NCBI GenBank assembly: GCA_040755415.1
Contig: JBFMAZ010000026.1
Coordinates: forward strand, 6,222-70,221
DNA from: QYQD01 sp040755415
Lineage (GTDB): Bacteria > Desulfobacterota > QYQD01
Reading direction: 5' to 3'
DNA length: 64,000 bases
Both the position numbers and the translations under genes were made by a program. Numbering within the stretch: the stretch's first letter is position 1; the number at the start of each line of letters is the position of its first letter. The notes beneath the pieces are model-generated. The model was not told the DNA's origin. It ran no database searches and saw only the letters and a list, made by a program, of their open reading frames with translations. Shown piece by piece: positions 1 through 8,395 of the stretch.

Positions 1-16
1 ATTCTAAATCCTACAC

Positions 17-907
17 TTATAAGCCTTTAAAAACACGAACCGGCTTTAATTGCCCACTGCTGTCACGCCATGTATATATAGCCAGGAGATCGCCATACCT
101 GGAGAGGATCCTGACCCAGGGCCGGCCTATTTTTCTGCAGCCGGATGCAACCTCTGTCTTTTTCAGGAATAATTCCCGCCCCTGTTGTACCTCCCTGGCC
201 TGGGGTTCATCTACCTCCACCCCGGGCAAATAACCAAGGGCGTCCGAGACCGGGAGCAGATATTTATCCTCAACGGCTTCCATAGCGACGGCCTGTTCGA
301 TAGTAAAGGGGCCGCTGCGCAGCCTCCGTAATTCCTTTAAGTAAGCGCCGCAACCAATCCTCTGACCTATATCATGGACCAAACTCCGCACATAGGTCCC
401 TTTAGAACAAGCCACCTTAAAAGATACCTCGGGAAAAGCAGCCTTCTCCACCGTTAGCTCTTTGATAGTAACTTCTCTCGCCTCCTTCTCTACAAAAACT
501 CCCCGTCTGGCCCAGTGATAAAGGGGTTTCCCTTTGAATTTCACCGCCGCAAAAGGCGGAGGGACCTGTTTTACGACCCCAGTAAACTCGGCAAATACCT
601 GCTGCAGTTCACCAAAAGATATATTGGGCGCATCCGAAGTGGCCATGATCTTACCGGTTACATCAAATGTATCGGTAGCTGTGCCTAAAACCAGTACACC
701 CTCATATTCCTTTTCATCTTCAGACAGAAACTGGATAGCCTTGGTGGCCTCATTTACGCAAACCGGTAAGACACCGGTAGCAAAGGGATCCAGGGTCCCG
801 GTGTGTCCGGCCCGTTTAACCCCCAGGACCTTCTTTATGGTCTGTACCACTTTAAAGGAACTACAGCCGGCTGGTTTGTCGATTACTATTATCCCTGCGC
901 GATCCAT
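17..907 (-). CDS. truB: tRNA pseudouridine(55) synthase TruB
   Basis: This cytoplasmic enzyme isomerises U55 to pseudouridine in the T-loop of tRNAs. The N-terminal half shows the TruB signature, with the conserved block HTGTLDPFATGVLPVC around residues 36-51 holding the catalytic Asp41, then the conserved KGTYVRSL segment near residue 171. The 296 residues include a C-terminal PUA-like region, a normal length for a bacterial TruB. The ATG start shares its last base with the stop codon of nrnA, so the two are translationally coupled. It is the last visible gene of the rimP-nusA-infB operon, the place it holds in many bacteria. Nothing looks degraded. Identification is secure from motifs and context. 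Confidence 0.96.
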   Translation of the reverse strand: MDRAGIIVIDKPAGCSSFKVVQTIKKVLGVKRAGHTGTLDPFATGVLPVCVNEATKAIQFLSEDEKEYEGVLVLGTATDTFDVTGKIMATSDAPNISFGELQQVFAEFTGVVKQVPPPFAAVKFKGKPLYHWARRGVFVEKEAREVTIKELTVEKAAFPEVSFKVACSKGTYVRSLVHDIGQRIGCGAYLKELRRLRSGPFTIEQAVAMEAVEDKYLLPVSDALGYLPGVEVDEPQAREVQQGRELFLKKTEVASGCRKIGRPWVRILSRYGDLLAIYTWRDSSGQLKPVRVFKGL

Positions 908-1887
908 TAGAATCCAACGGCCTTCTTTTCCATAAGATTGCCTATCTCTGATAACAACTCCTGCTTAATAGTTTCGTGGTCACCACTTCCTTTGAAACCC
1001 GCGGCATTAAAATGGCCGCCTCCCCCGAACTTCTCAGCCAGGCGGGCGACATTAATACCATCACGTGAACGCAGACTGACACTGAAGCGTCCATCTTCTA
1101 TCTCTTTAATAATAACGGCTAATTGGACTCCGGCCACAGACCGCGGGTAATTGACAAAGTTTTCTGTATCCTCAATTGAGGTGCAGGTAGCCCTGAGCAT
1201 GTCTCTGGAGACCGAAATAAGACCTACCCGCCCTTCATAATAAGTCTTTAAGGTGGACAGGACGGCGCTCAGCAACCGTAAACGATTAGCCGAATAATTT
1301 TCATAAACCATTGCCAATACCCATGAGGGCTTGACGCCCAAATCTATCATCTCTGCGGCAATACGCATGGTTTGAGAACTGGTCGATGCATAGCGAAAGG
1401 AACCGGTGTCCGTAAGGATAGCCACATAGATATTTATAGCCATATTATATGAGATATCCGTACCCGTAGCCTTTATCAAATGATAGACCAGTTCGCCGAC
1501 GGCAGCACTTTGCGGATCTATCCAGCATATATCCCCGAAGGCATTACGCCCCAGATGATGATCTATAACTATAATAGGCTTTATTTCTAAAAGCCGGGGA
1601 GCTACACGGCCGATCCGCTTGCTATCGCCACAATCCAGCACAAAACAGGCATCAATGGCTGATAAATCTGGAAGCTCATGTGTAATCTTTTCTACTCCGG
1701 GCAGGAAATGATACTGGGGCGGGATGGGATCCTCGGTAAAAAGAACGGGATCTTTACCCAGATACTCTAACAAAAAGCCCATAGCTAAAAGCGAGCCGAT
1801 GGCATCGCCGTCCGGATGAATATGTGTGGTCAAAAGGAAACGATGTCGCGCGCTTATCTCACGCTCTATATCTTCAACTATTGCCAT
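907..1887 (-). CDS. nrnA: DHH-family bifunctional oligoribonuclease/pAp phosphatase NrnA
   Basis: NrnA-type DHH/DHHA1 phosphoesterases degrade nanoRNAs and can hydrolyse 3'-phosphoadenosine 5'-phosphate, a by-product of sulfate activation. The sequence shows the metal-binding motifs HPDGDAIGS (residues ~24-32), DCGDS, and DHH in IDHHLGRNAFGD, followed by the C-terminal DHHA1 substrate motif GGGGHFNAAGF. Length (326 aa) is typical. It overlaps the rbfA stop by 14 bp and touches truB, so all three are one transcript. The operon position between rbfA and truB is the usual one for this gene. Which substrate dominates here cannot be told from sequence. Confidence 0.93.
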   Translation of the reverse strand: MAIVEDIEREISARHRFLLTTHIHPDGDAIGSLLAMGFLLEYLGKDPVLFTEDPIPPQYHFLPGVEKITHELPDLSAIDACFVLDCGDSKRIGRVAPRLLEIKPIIVIDHHLGRNAFGDICWIDPQSAAVGELVYHLIKATGTDISYNMAINIYVAILTDTGSFRYASTSSQTMRIAAEMIDLGVKPSWVLAMVYENYSANRLRLLSAVLSTLKTYYEGRVGLISVSRDMLRATCTSIEDTENFVNYPRSVAGVQLAVIIKEIEDGRFSVSLRSRDGINVARLAEKFGGGGHFNAAGFKGSGDHETIKQELLSEIGNLMEKKAVGF

Positions 1888-2236
1888 GTTCTTCTTTTAT
1901 CTCTCTGAGTAATTTATCGATACGCTCGCCATATTCAAGGGAACGGTCGTAATGAAATTCTATGTCCGGGACATAGCGAAGATCAAGCCGCGGACCGAGG
2001 GATTTTTTAATAAATCCCGTGGCGCTCTTCAATCCGTCCATAGCCTTCTGGCATTGTTTCTCATCTCCCATGACGCTGAAATAGACCCTGGCCATGCGAA
2101 GATCGTCACTTACATCTACCCCGGTGATTGTCACCAGACGAATGCGCGGATCTTTAATCTTCCTTAAAATAATATCAGATACTTCTGTCTGAATAAACTC
2201 GCCGAGTCTATCTGCTCTTTTATATGAAAGTTTCAC
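1874..2236 (-). CDS. rbfA: 30S ribosome-binding factor RbfA
   Basis: RbfA is a small KH-fold protein that binds the 30S subunit and helps mature the 5' end of 16S rRNA, notably in cold conditions. The 120 residues carry the family pattern near the N terminus (RADRLGEFIQTEVSDIIL) and the conserved core DPRIRLVTITGVDVSDDL followed by ARVYFSV. The start is a GTG, preceded by a weak AAGG about 9 nt upstream. It sits downstream of the DUF503 gene, but a 234-nt intergenic stretch filled by an imperfect inverted repeat separates the two, an unusual break in an otherwise tightly packed operon. Confidence 0.94.
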   Translation of the reverse strand: MKLSYKRADRLGEFIQTEVSDIILRKIKDPRIRLVTITGVDVSDDLRMARVYFSVMGDEKQCQKAMDGLKSATGFIKKSLGPRLDLRYVPDIEFHYDRSLEYGERIDKLLREIKEEHGNS

Positions 2237-2262
2237 CTGAAAATACCTTCACCGCAGAGAAC

Positions 2263-2430
2263 ACAGAAAAAGAATACAGAAGTCAGGAGTCAAAATTCAG
2301 AAAAATGACAAATGACAAAACTCAAAGCTCAAATGAAATCCAAAGGCCAAAGCGCAAATGGAGTCCGCCGGAGGGGGATGACATTTGTTATTTGAACTTT
2401 GGATTTTGTCATTTGAACTTGCCTCATCGC
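2263..2430. repeat. imperfect long inverted repeat, family 1 copy A
   Basis: The left arm is built of ACAAATGACAAAACTCAAAG-like sequence near 2308 and the right arm of TTTGAACTTTGGATTTTGTC-like sequence near 2393, which are imperfect reverse complements. Closely related arms recur at 17826-18040 and 61262-61505. It lies inside the infB-rbfA transcription unit and would form a long RNA hairpin upstream of rbfA. No coding potential was recognised. Confidence 0.7.
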
Positions 2431-2470
2431 TGCTTCTTTGTCTCCTAATATTCTGATTCGCTCGAAAAGA

Positions 2471-2758
2471 CTAACTGTTTATAATCTCTATCTTTATCTC
2501 CAGTACTTCGGCTAAACCCATGGACTCAACAAAATCTGCTATCTTATCTAAAGCGCTGTTGACCACTCTGCGGTCATTGCCCACGGCCGCTACCCCCAGA
2601 TGCGCCCTCTGCCATAAATCATGCCCGTCCACTTCACTGATGGAGACATTAAACTTGTCGCGCACCCGGGCCATAATGCTCTTGATTACTTTCCGTTTGC
2701 CCTTCAAGGAGCCGTTTTCTGGTAACCGCAGATCCAACCGACAGATACCAATAACCAT
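2471..2758 (-). CDS. DUF503 (YlxP-like) family protein
   Basis: A 95-residue protein of the DUF503/YlxP family, which is commonly encoded between infB and rbfA. It begins MVIGICRLDLRLPENGSLKG and contains the family-typical KRKVIKSIMARVRDKFNVSISEVD and DLWQRAHLGVAAVGND segments, consistent with a small ferredoxin-like alpha/beta fold. Its role in ribosome maturation is not settled for the family, so I give no specific function. It follows infB by 27 bp and is part of the same operon. Confidence 0.88.
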   Translation of the reverse strand: MVIGICRLDLRLPENGSLKGKRKVIKSIMARVRDKFNVSISEVDGHDLWQRAHLGVAAVGNDRRVVNSALDKIADFVESMGLAEVLEIKIEIINS

Positions 2759-2785
2759 ACCCGGTGCCGCTGCCGCCCCCCCACA

Positions 2786-5344
2786 TTAAAGAGTCGGCCT
2801 TACCTCCTTGAGTATATAGGCTTCTATCACGTCGCCGACCTTAACGTCATTGTAGTTTTCCAGACTGATACCGCACTCATAACCAGACTGGACTTCCCTT
2901 ACATCCTCTTTGAACCGCCGCAAAGAAGCGAGACGCCCATTGTAGATAACCGCACCATCCCGAATGAGCCGGGCCTTAGCTCCTCTCTCGATCTTTCCCT
3001 CTGTAATAAAGCTACCGCATATTGTACCTACTTTGGAAACAGTGAATATTTGTCTGACCTCGGCCCGCCCTAATACCTTCTCTTCAAAAACAGGCTCAAG
3101 GAGGCCGCTCATAGCATTGCGGACATCCTCTATGACCTGATAAATCACGTCATAAGTACGCATATCCACTTTTTCCTGCTCGGCCAATTCCTGCACCCTG
3201 GAATGAGGACGAACATTGAAGCCAATGACTATAGCATCAGATGCCGAGGCCAATAATACGTCGCTTTCCGTTATAGCACCGGTAGAACCATGGATGATAT
3301 TAACCCTGATCGCCGGGGTACTCAGTTTTGTAAGTGCATCACTCAAGGCCTCAAGAGAACCCTGCACGTCGGCCTTAAGGACAAGCTTTAATTCCTTAAC
3401 CTCACCCTCTTTCATCTTTTCGAACAATCTTTCCAGCGAGATCTTGGTTACCTGGCTCAGTTCTACCTCTCTCAACTTCTGCCGCCGGAGGGCGCTTACC
3501 TGTTTGGCCTTTTTCTCATCGTCCACCACGATAAATTCGTCTCCCGCCATAGGGATTCCGGATAAACCTTGCACCAGAACAGGCATGGACGGGCCGGCCG
3601 CAACCACCCGAATCCCATTGTCATCAAACATAGCCCGGACCTTGCCGAAAAACTGCCCGCAGACAAATGGATCGCCCTGCTTTAGGGTTCCTTCCTGTAC
3701 CAGGACTGTGGCTACCGGACCGCGCCCTTTATCGATCTTGGCCTCTATAATCCTGCCTCTGGCCAATCTTTTAGGAGAGGCCTTTAACTCCAAGACCTCG
3801 GCCTGTAACAGGATTAACTCCAATAATTCCTTTATCCCTTTTTTCTGCTTTGCTGAGACTTCAGCAAATATAGCCTGTCCCCCCCACTCTTCGGGGATCA
3901 GGCCCAGCTCGGCCAGTTCACGCTTTACCCGGTCGGGGTTAGCCTCAGGCTTATCGATCTTATTTATAGCCACTACGATAGGGACTCCAGCCGCCCGGGC
4001 ATGGTTTATAGCTTCTTTCGTCTGCTCCATAACGCCGTCGTCTGCCGCCACTACTAAAACCACCACGTCTGTGACCTTGGCACCCCGCGCACGCATAGCG
4101 GTAAATGCCTCATGCCCGGGTGTATCCAGGAAAACAATATCCCGGCCGTCGATGTTGACGTGATAGGCACCGATATGCTGTGTTATACCTCCGGCCTCAC
4201 CGGCCGTAACATTTGTATGGCGGATGGCATCGAGGAGAGAGGTTTTACCATGATCAACATGGCCCATGATGGTGACCACCGGAGGTCTGGGCATGAAGGC
4301 ATCTTCTGATACTTCTTTAGATTGCAGTAAATCACTCTCTTCAAACGAGGCCTTCTCTATTTCATAGCCGAATTCGCTACCCACCAGTACCGCGGCGTCA
4401 AAGTCAATGACCTGATTGATAGTCACTATGACACCAAGCTGCAAGAGCTTCTTGATAACCTCGCTCCCTTTAATACCCATCCGTTTGGCCAGCTCACCGA
4501 CCAGGATGGTATCATCAACTTTGATACGTCGTTTGATGGGCTTGGGAATGGTGACTTCGGTCGTCTGTTTCTTCTTTGCCGCAAGCTTCTCCAGTTTCCT
4601 GGGCCGTAGCCTCGCTTCGCCGCCTGTACGTTCGTAAAGCTGGCTTTTCTCAATGATTTCCCGGCGACGCAATACACTTTTTTTACGCTGTTCAATATGC
4701 TCCGGCACAACTTCAACGAGCTTTTTACCCTGTTTTTTCTTCGCGACTTCTTTCGGCGCTGGTTTTGGCCTTTCCGCTTCAGTAGCCGCTCCGACAACAG
4801 GCTTGACCGGGGGCTTTTTCACAACCGGCGCAGGCGTAACCGTTTCCTGGACCGGTTCCTTTTTTATCGGCTCCTCGGGTTTAACTGGTTTTACTGCATC
4901 CGGCCGGTGAATGATCCGCACATACTCTTTTTTCGGTCTCTGCGTCGGCACAGGTGTTTCCTGAAGGGGCCCGGCAGAGACTGGCGGGACCTCTGTCGAT
5001 TTGGGAGCCTTTTGTTCTTCTGCCTCGACCTTTTCTACAGGAGGCTGGGGCGGAATTACAGCTACCATTTCTGGTGGTGCTTCAGCCGCTGTCTTTTGTT
5101 CCGGCCCGGGTTCAGCCTGCACTACCTTGGTGCGCCTCCGAATAACATTCGGGCGTACGCGCTCATCTACCACTACCTCCGATCGAACACCCATAATTAT
5201 ATCTTTTATCCTTTGAACATCGCCCTCTTCCAAGGCGCTCATATGACTTGTAACGTCATATCCCATTTCTTTAACCTGTGCCAGGAGTTGTTTGTTATCC
5301 ATTTGTAGTTCCTTGGCCAATTCGTAAATTCTTATTTTTGACAT
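2786..5344 (-). CDS. infB: translation initiation factor IF-2
   Basis: IF-2 is the GTPase that brings initiator tRNA to the 30S subunit and promotes subunit joining. The 852 residues comprise an N-terminal IF2_N helical domain (residues 1-55), a long Pro/Lys/Glu-rich linker of about 200 residues, a second IF2_N-type segment (~270-330), and the GTPase domain with G1 GHVDHGKTS, G3 DTPGHEAF and G4 NKID, followed by domains II-IV. The start is well fixed by a strong Shine-Dalgarno (GGAGGTGAT) that lies inside the end of ylxR. The start overlaps that gene by 13 bp. The Pro-rich linker produces many long spurious reading frames on the opposite strand. Confidence 0.98.
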   Translation of the reverse strand: MSKIRIYELAKELQMDNKQLLAQVKEMGYDVTSHMSALEEGDVQRIKDIIMGVRSEVVVDERVRPNVIRRRTKVVQAEPGPEQKTAAEAPPEMVAVIPPQPPVEKVEAEEQKAPKSTEVPPVSAGPLQETPVPTQRPKKEYVRIIHRPDAVKPVKPEEPIKKEPVQETVTPAPVVKKPPVKPVVGAATEAERPKPAPKEVAKKKQGKKLVEVVPEHIEQRKKSVLRRREIIEKSQLYERTGGEARLRPRKLEKLAAKKKQTTEVTIPKPIKRRIKVDDTILVGELAKRMGIKGSEVIKKLLQLGVIVTINQVIDFDAAVLVGSEFGYEIEKASFEESDLLQSKEVSEDAFMPRPPVVTIMGHVDHGKTSLLDAIRHTNVTAGEAGGITQHIGAYHVNIDGRDIVFLDTPGHEAFTAMRARGAKVTDVVVLVVAADDGVMEQTKEAINHARAAGVPIVVAINKIDKPEANPDRVKRELAELGLIPEEWGGQAIFAEVSAKQKKGIKELLELILLQAEVLELKASPKRLARGRIIEAKIDKGRGPVATVLVQEGTLKQGDPFVCGQFFGKVRAMFDDNGIRVVAAGPSMPVLVQGLSGIPMAGDEFIVVDDEKKAKQVSALRRQKLREVELSQVTKISLERLFEKMKEGEVKELKLVLKADVQGSLEALSDALTKLSTPAIRVNIIHGSTGAITESDVLLASASDAIVIGFNVRPHSRVQELAEQEKVDMRTYDVIYQVIEDVRNAMSGLLEPVFEEKVLGRAEVRQIFTVSKVGTICGSFITEGKIERGAKARLIRDGAVIYNGRLASLRRFKEDVREVQSGYECGISLENYNDVKVGDVIEAYILKEVRPTL

Positions 5345-5607
5345 GCGGTCATCACCTCCACCCGAGCGTACAAATTTCCTAAGTTGACGCCCTTAACCGG
5401 ATTTTTAAAAATCTTGGAAAGATCTCTCCTCTTCAAAGCCAGGGCTATACACTGGTCATTAAAACAGACATAACCCCCTCTACCAGGCAGGCACTGTTTC
5501 TCATCAAAAAGAAGCACCCCTCTGTCGTCAAGAACCATCCGCCGCATCAGATATTTATCTTTTTTGGTGCGACATCCTATACACGTCCGTATACGATTAG
5601 CAGACAA
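5332..5607 (-). CDS. ylxR: YlxR-family (DUF448) RNA-binding protein
   Basis: A 91-residue YlxR/DUF448 protein, a small nucleic-acid-binding protein encoded between nusA and infB in many bacteria. The diagnostic opening RTCIGCRTKKDK (residues 6-17) and the central GRGGYVC block are present, the latter in the middle of the protein as in homologues. The start appears to be TTG with a GGAG about 11 nt upstream. It lies 6 bp after nusA and overlaps infB by 13 bp, so its translation is likely coupled to both. Confidence 0.92.
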   Translation of the reverse strand: MSANRIRTCIGCRTKKDKYLMRRMVLDDRGVLLFDEKQCLPGRGGYVCFNDQCIALALKRRDLSKIFKNPVKGVNLGNLYARVEVMTACQK

Positions 5608-5613
5608 TAATTA

Positions 5614-6900
5614 TTACTCCCCTTTTTCCTCTTTTAAAACATCCTCTTCGGCAGGCTGCGCCGAAACATATTCCCGGGCGGCCCGGATGATTTCCTGCGC
5701 CTGTTGTTCGGACATGCCTTCCAGTTGAAGAAGCTCCTCTACAGTGGCATTTGCAACATAGTCGGCTGAGACAAAACCTTTTTCAAAAAGGGCGTCAGCA
5801 ATGCTTTCCTCTACTCCTTGAATCTTGATTAATGACTGATATCCTTCATGCATCATCTTTGCATACTTGCTCTCACCTTTTACATCAATTTTCCAGCCTA
5901 CCAGGCGAGAGGCCAGGCGTACGTTCTGCCCCTGCTTGCCGATAGCCAGTGAAAGTTGATCATCTGCGACAACAACCTCCATGGATTTGTTGCTCTCGTC
6001 CATAATCACACGCGAAACCTCGGCTGGCGCCAGGGCATTACATATATATTTGGCTATATCTGCATTCCATGGAACAATATCAATCCGTTCTCCCTTTAAC
6101 TCCTGCACCACATTCTGTACCCGCGAACCCTTCATACCAACACATGCTCCCACCGGATCAACGTCGGAATCGTTAGAGACCACGGCGATCTTTGATCTGC
6201 TGCCCGGCTCGCGGGCCACGCCCATAATCTGTACTATAGAGTCACCAATCTCAGGGACTTCCAGCTCAAAAAGTCTGGCCAGAAATAAAGGATGCGTACG
6301 CGAGAGAACAATCTGCGGCTCCTTGGCGCTATGTTTGCGAACATCTATTATCACAGCCCTTATTCGGTCACCACGGCGATAAGTCTCGCGGCTTATCTGT
6401 TCTTCAACCGGCAATACAGCGTCTGTACGGCCGAGATTGACGATGATATTCCCTTTTTCAAAACGTTGTACAATCCCGTTCACTATTTCACCCTTACGAT
6501 TCTTGAAATCTTCATAAATAACACCCTGCTCGGCATCTTTCATCCTCTGAATAATGACCTGCTTAGCAGCCTGGGCAGCTATACGGCCAAACCCGCTGGT
6601 GTCCATCTTCGTTCCCAGGCTGTCACCAATTTGGCACCCCGCATCCAGCCTTCGTCCTTCCTCAAGAGATATCTGGGTCTGTTCATCCGTTACCTTCTCC
6701 ACCACCTCACGGAATTGAAAGACCTCTATCTCGCCCAGTTCTTCGTTGAAACTGACTTCCAGATCACGGCGTTGACCATACTTCTTCTTGGCCGCAGACT
6801 TAATAGCCTCCTCCAGGGCTTCGATAAGTATGGCCCGATCGATACCTTTATCTTTACTTATCTGGTCAATAACATGTTTCAATTCAGAAATCATACCCAT
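5614..6900 (-). CDS. nusA: transcription termination/antitermination factor NusA
   Basis: NusA binds RNA polymerase and nascent RNA and modulates pausing, termination and antitermination. The 428 residues show an N-terminal RNAP-binding domain, an S1 domain (GEIVNGIVQRFEKGNIIVNL), KH1 (VGACVGMKGSRVQNVVQELK) and KH2 (LAIGKQGQNVRLASRL). A helix-hairpin-helix region with an acidic tail follows, of the shorter type seen outside gammaproteobacteria. The ATG at 6900 has GGAG 5 nt upstream. An in-frame ATG two codons later would be 11 nt away, so either may be used. It sits 19 bp after rimP and before ylxR. Confidence 0.97.
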   Translation of the reverse strand: MGMISELKHVIDQISKDKGIDRAILIEALEEAIKSAAKKKYGQRRDLEVSFNEELGEIEVFQFREVVEKVTDEQTQISLEEGRRLDAGCQIGDSLGTKMDTSGFGRIAAQAAKQVIIQRMKDAEQGVIYEDFKNRKGEIVNGIVQRFEKGNIIVNLGRTDAVLPVEEQISRETYRRGDRIRAVIIDVRKHSAKEPQIVLSRTHPLFLARLFELEVPEIGDSIVQIMGVAREPGSRSKIAVVSNDSDVDPVGACVGMKGSRVQNVVQELKGERIDIVPWNADIAKYICNALAPAEVSRVIMDESNKSMEVVVADDQLSLAIGKQGQNVRLASRLVGWKIDVKGESKYAKMMHEGYQSLIKIQGVEESIADALFEKGFVSADYVANATVEELLQLEGMSEQQAQEIIRAAREYVSAQPAEEDVLKEEKGE

Positions 6901-6919
6901 ACGCTCCGTTGGTTAATAA

Positions 6920-7396
6920 TCAGAATTCCCACTCCAAATTCGCCCTTACTACTTCTTCATAAGGTATGGCAAATGACTCCTGGTCAATGCTCACATAAAT
7001 AGTACCATCCTTATAATCCGATAAGATACCAACAAAATTCCTGCGTTTACCGATCGGATGGGCGGTTTTTATCCTAACTTTTTTGCCTTTGAACCGGAGA
7101 AAATCTTTTTCTTTCTTAAGAGGCCTGTTCAGGCCTGGAGACGAAATCTCCAAATGATAAGAATGGGGCACCGGATCTTTTACGTCTAACAGATTTCCCA
7201 GTTCACGACTTATAGTAGTACAGTCATCCAGGGTAATCCCCTGCTCCTTGTCTATAAACAGTCTCAAGACCCATCCCATCTGTTCCTTGCGATACTCAAT
7301 ATCCACTAATTCCATGCCTTCCGCTTCAAGAAGTGGTTCGGCGAAGGCCGTAACTTTCTCTATAATCCCCTTTACGTCCTCTGACGATACAATCAT
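6920..7396 (-). CDS. rimP: ribosome maturation factor RimP
   Basis: RimP is needed for 30S subunit assembly. The 158 residues carry the typical N-terminal pattern (VTAFAEPLLEAEGMELVDIE), the LDDCTTISRELGNLLD block and the highly conserved YHLEISSPGLNRPLK segment, then an Sm-like C-terminal domain. It heads the nusA-infB operon. No Shine-Dalgarno is visible: the 18 bases before the ATG are mostly T, because a terminator hairpin with its U-tract ends just upstream (7402-7431). That arrangement suggests expression tied to terminator readthrough or an unrecognised promoter. Confidence 0.95.
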   Translation of the reverse strand: MIVSSEDVKGIIEKVTAFAEPLLEAEGMELVDIEYRKEQMGWVLRLFIDKEQGITLDDCTTISRELGNLLDVKDPVPHSYHLEISSPGLNRPLKKEKDFLRFKGKKVRIKTAHPIGKRRNFVGILSDYKDGTIYVSIDQESFAIPYEEVVRANLEWEF

Positions 7397-7401
7397 GGCT
7401 C

Positions 7402-7431
7402 AAAAATAAAAAAGTGGGCATATAGCCCACT
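7402..7431 (-). terminator. rho-independent terminator between tRNA-Gly and rimP
   Basis: On the minus strand a perfect 7-bp stem AGTGGGC/GCCCACT with a 5-nt loop (7413-7431) is followed by TTTTTATTTTT (7412-7402). It is oriented to stop transcripts starting at the tRNA-Gly promoter and ends only five bases before the rimP start codon. Confidence 0.85.
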
Positions 7432-7566
7432 TCGCTCTTTTACCCCAGTGACTTTAAACTGATTTTCTTACTAAAAATTGTCGGTAAAAAATATCAATTC
7501 AAATCCACTAATCGAAGTAGGCACTCAACCCTTATTACTCAGGGCTAAAGCAACCTCAATAAGGGA

Positions 7567-7642
7567 TGGAGCGGGCAACGGGATTCGAACCCGCGACACC
7601 AAGCTTGGGAAGCTTGTACTCTACCAGCTGAGCTATGCCCGC
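7567..7642 (-). tRNA. tRNA-Gly (anticodon CCC)
   Basis: The minus strand folds as a 76-nt tRNA: acceptor GCGGGCA/TGCCCGC, D-arm with AGCTCAGCTGGTAGAG, anticodon stem CAAGC/GCTTG enclosing loop TTCCCAA (anticodon CCC, reads GGG), and T-arm with GGTTCGAATCC. The discriminator is T and CCA is genomically encoded at 7569-7567. It lies upstream of rimP in the same direction. Confidence 0.95.
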
Positions 7643-7653
7643 TTTGTAATGTA

Positions 7654-7682
7654 TTAATAAGGCATAAGTGGCCATCTGTCAA
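7654..7682 (-). promoter_or_regulatory. sigma-70 promoter for tRNA-Gly
   Basis: The minus strand reads TTGACA (7682-7677), 17 nt spacer, TATTAA (7659-7654). Predicted initiation is near 7647, about five bases before the mature tRNA 5' end. Confidence 0.8.
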
Positions 7683-7687
7683 GGGTT

Positions 7688-8200
7688 TTAATATGAGCTA
7701 TGCGGTCTCTCCTTCCCTGTCTCTTTCTGTTTCCGGAGGAGTTCCCTGGCCTTGCGAATAATATCCCGCTCGCCCGGGTAGGTAGCTTTCTTTAGTGCTT
7801 CTTCTATGGGAAACCATCGAACCTCGTCCACTTCGTGGTCGTGCCGGGCTGTATCTCCACCGGTCAGCTTCATGAGAAAAAAATAGACGATTTTAAAATA
7901 ATGGGTGGTCCTGTCCCCTTCTTTGTGGGAATACCAATAATGAATGGAGTCGATTTTTTTAATTATCTTGCCGGTAAGGCCGGTCTCTTCCTCTACCTCA
8001 CGGTGGGCGGTGCGGGCTAAGTTTTCACCTGCTTCTGCGAGGCCTTTGGGCAGCCCCCAGACCCTGCCGCCCCTGGTAGCGATAAGCGCTATCTCTATCT
8101 GGCCGCCGGATTCACGAAAGAGCACTCCACCGGCTGAAATCTGTTTTACGGTCTCTCTTTTTGATTCTTTATGTGTTGATTCTTTATGTTGATCTGACAT
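7688..8200 (-). CDS. Nudix hydrolase
   Basis: A 170-residue Nudix hydrolase that would cleave a nucleoside-diphosphate-linked substrate with Mg2+. The Nudix box is complete, with the pattern GX5EX7REVEEETG in the segment GLAEAGENLARTAHREVEEE (around residues 54-73). The flanking WGLPKG and the closing HDHEVDEVRWFPIEEA are typical of small MutT/Ap4A-hydrolase-like members. The N-terminal 18 residues are Lys/Glu/His-rich and probably disordered. It stands alone, upstream of the tRNA-Gly promoter. The substrate cannot be named from sequence. Confidence 0.9.
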   Translation of the reverse strand: MSDQHKESTHKESKRETVKQISAGGVLFRESGGQIEIALIATRGGRVWGLPKGLAEAGENLARTAHREVEEETGLTGKIIKKIDSIHYWYSHKEGDRTTHYFKIVYFFLMKLTGGDTARHDHEVDEVRWFPIEEALKKATYPGERDIIRKARELLRKQKETGKERPHSSY

Positions 8201-8215
8201 CGTTAAATGTATAAT

Positions 8216-8296
8216 ATATTAGTTCCCATTCGAAAACTCCCCTCCCGTCAAGGGAGGGGGAAATTTTGGAGGACTTTTCGGATGAACACATATTAG
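8216..8296. mobile_element. small element with inverted ends and direct-repeat flanks (copy A)
   Basis: Inverted ends GTTCCCATTCGAAAA (8222-8236) and TTTTCGGATGAACAC (8275-8289) enclose a palindrome CCCTCCCGTC/AGGGAGGGGG. ATATTAG occurs directly outside both ends (8216-8222 and 8290-8296), consistent with a target-site duplication. Related copies lie at 49302-49452 and 58328-58496. Confidence 0.55.
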
Positions 8297-8395
8297 ATGC
8301 AAATGAACGCCCGCCTCAGACGGATTAAGGGTTTATAAAATATTTTTTTCTGAAAATCAGCGAAAATCTGCGTTTCAATCTAGAGGAGAACAAAG

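Noticed and set aside
2224..2448. 74-codon plus-strand frame in the infB-rbfA gap
   Set aside because: It is translation of a long inverted repeat.
4697..5308. Long open frame opposite the infB linker (203 codons)
   Set aside because: It lies entirely antisense to the Pro/Lys/Glu-rich linker of IF-2, whose base bias opens the other frames. No family match or ribosome-binding site.
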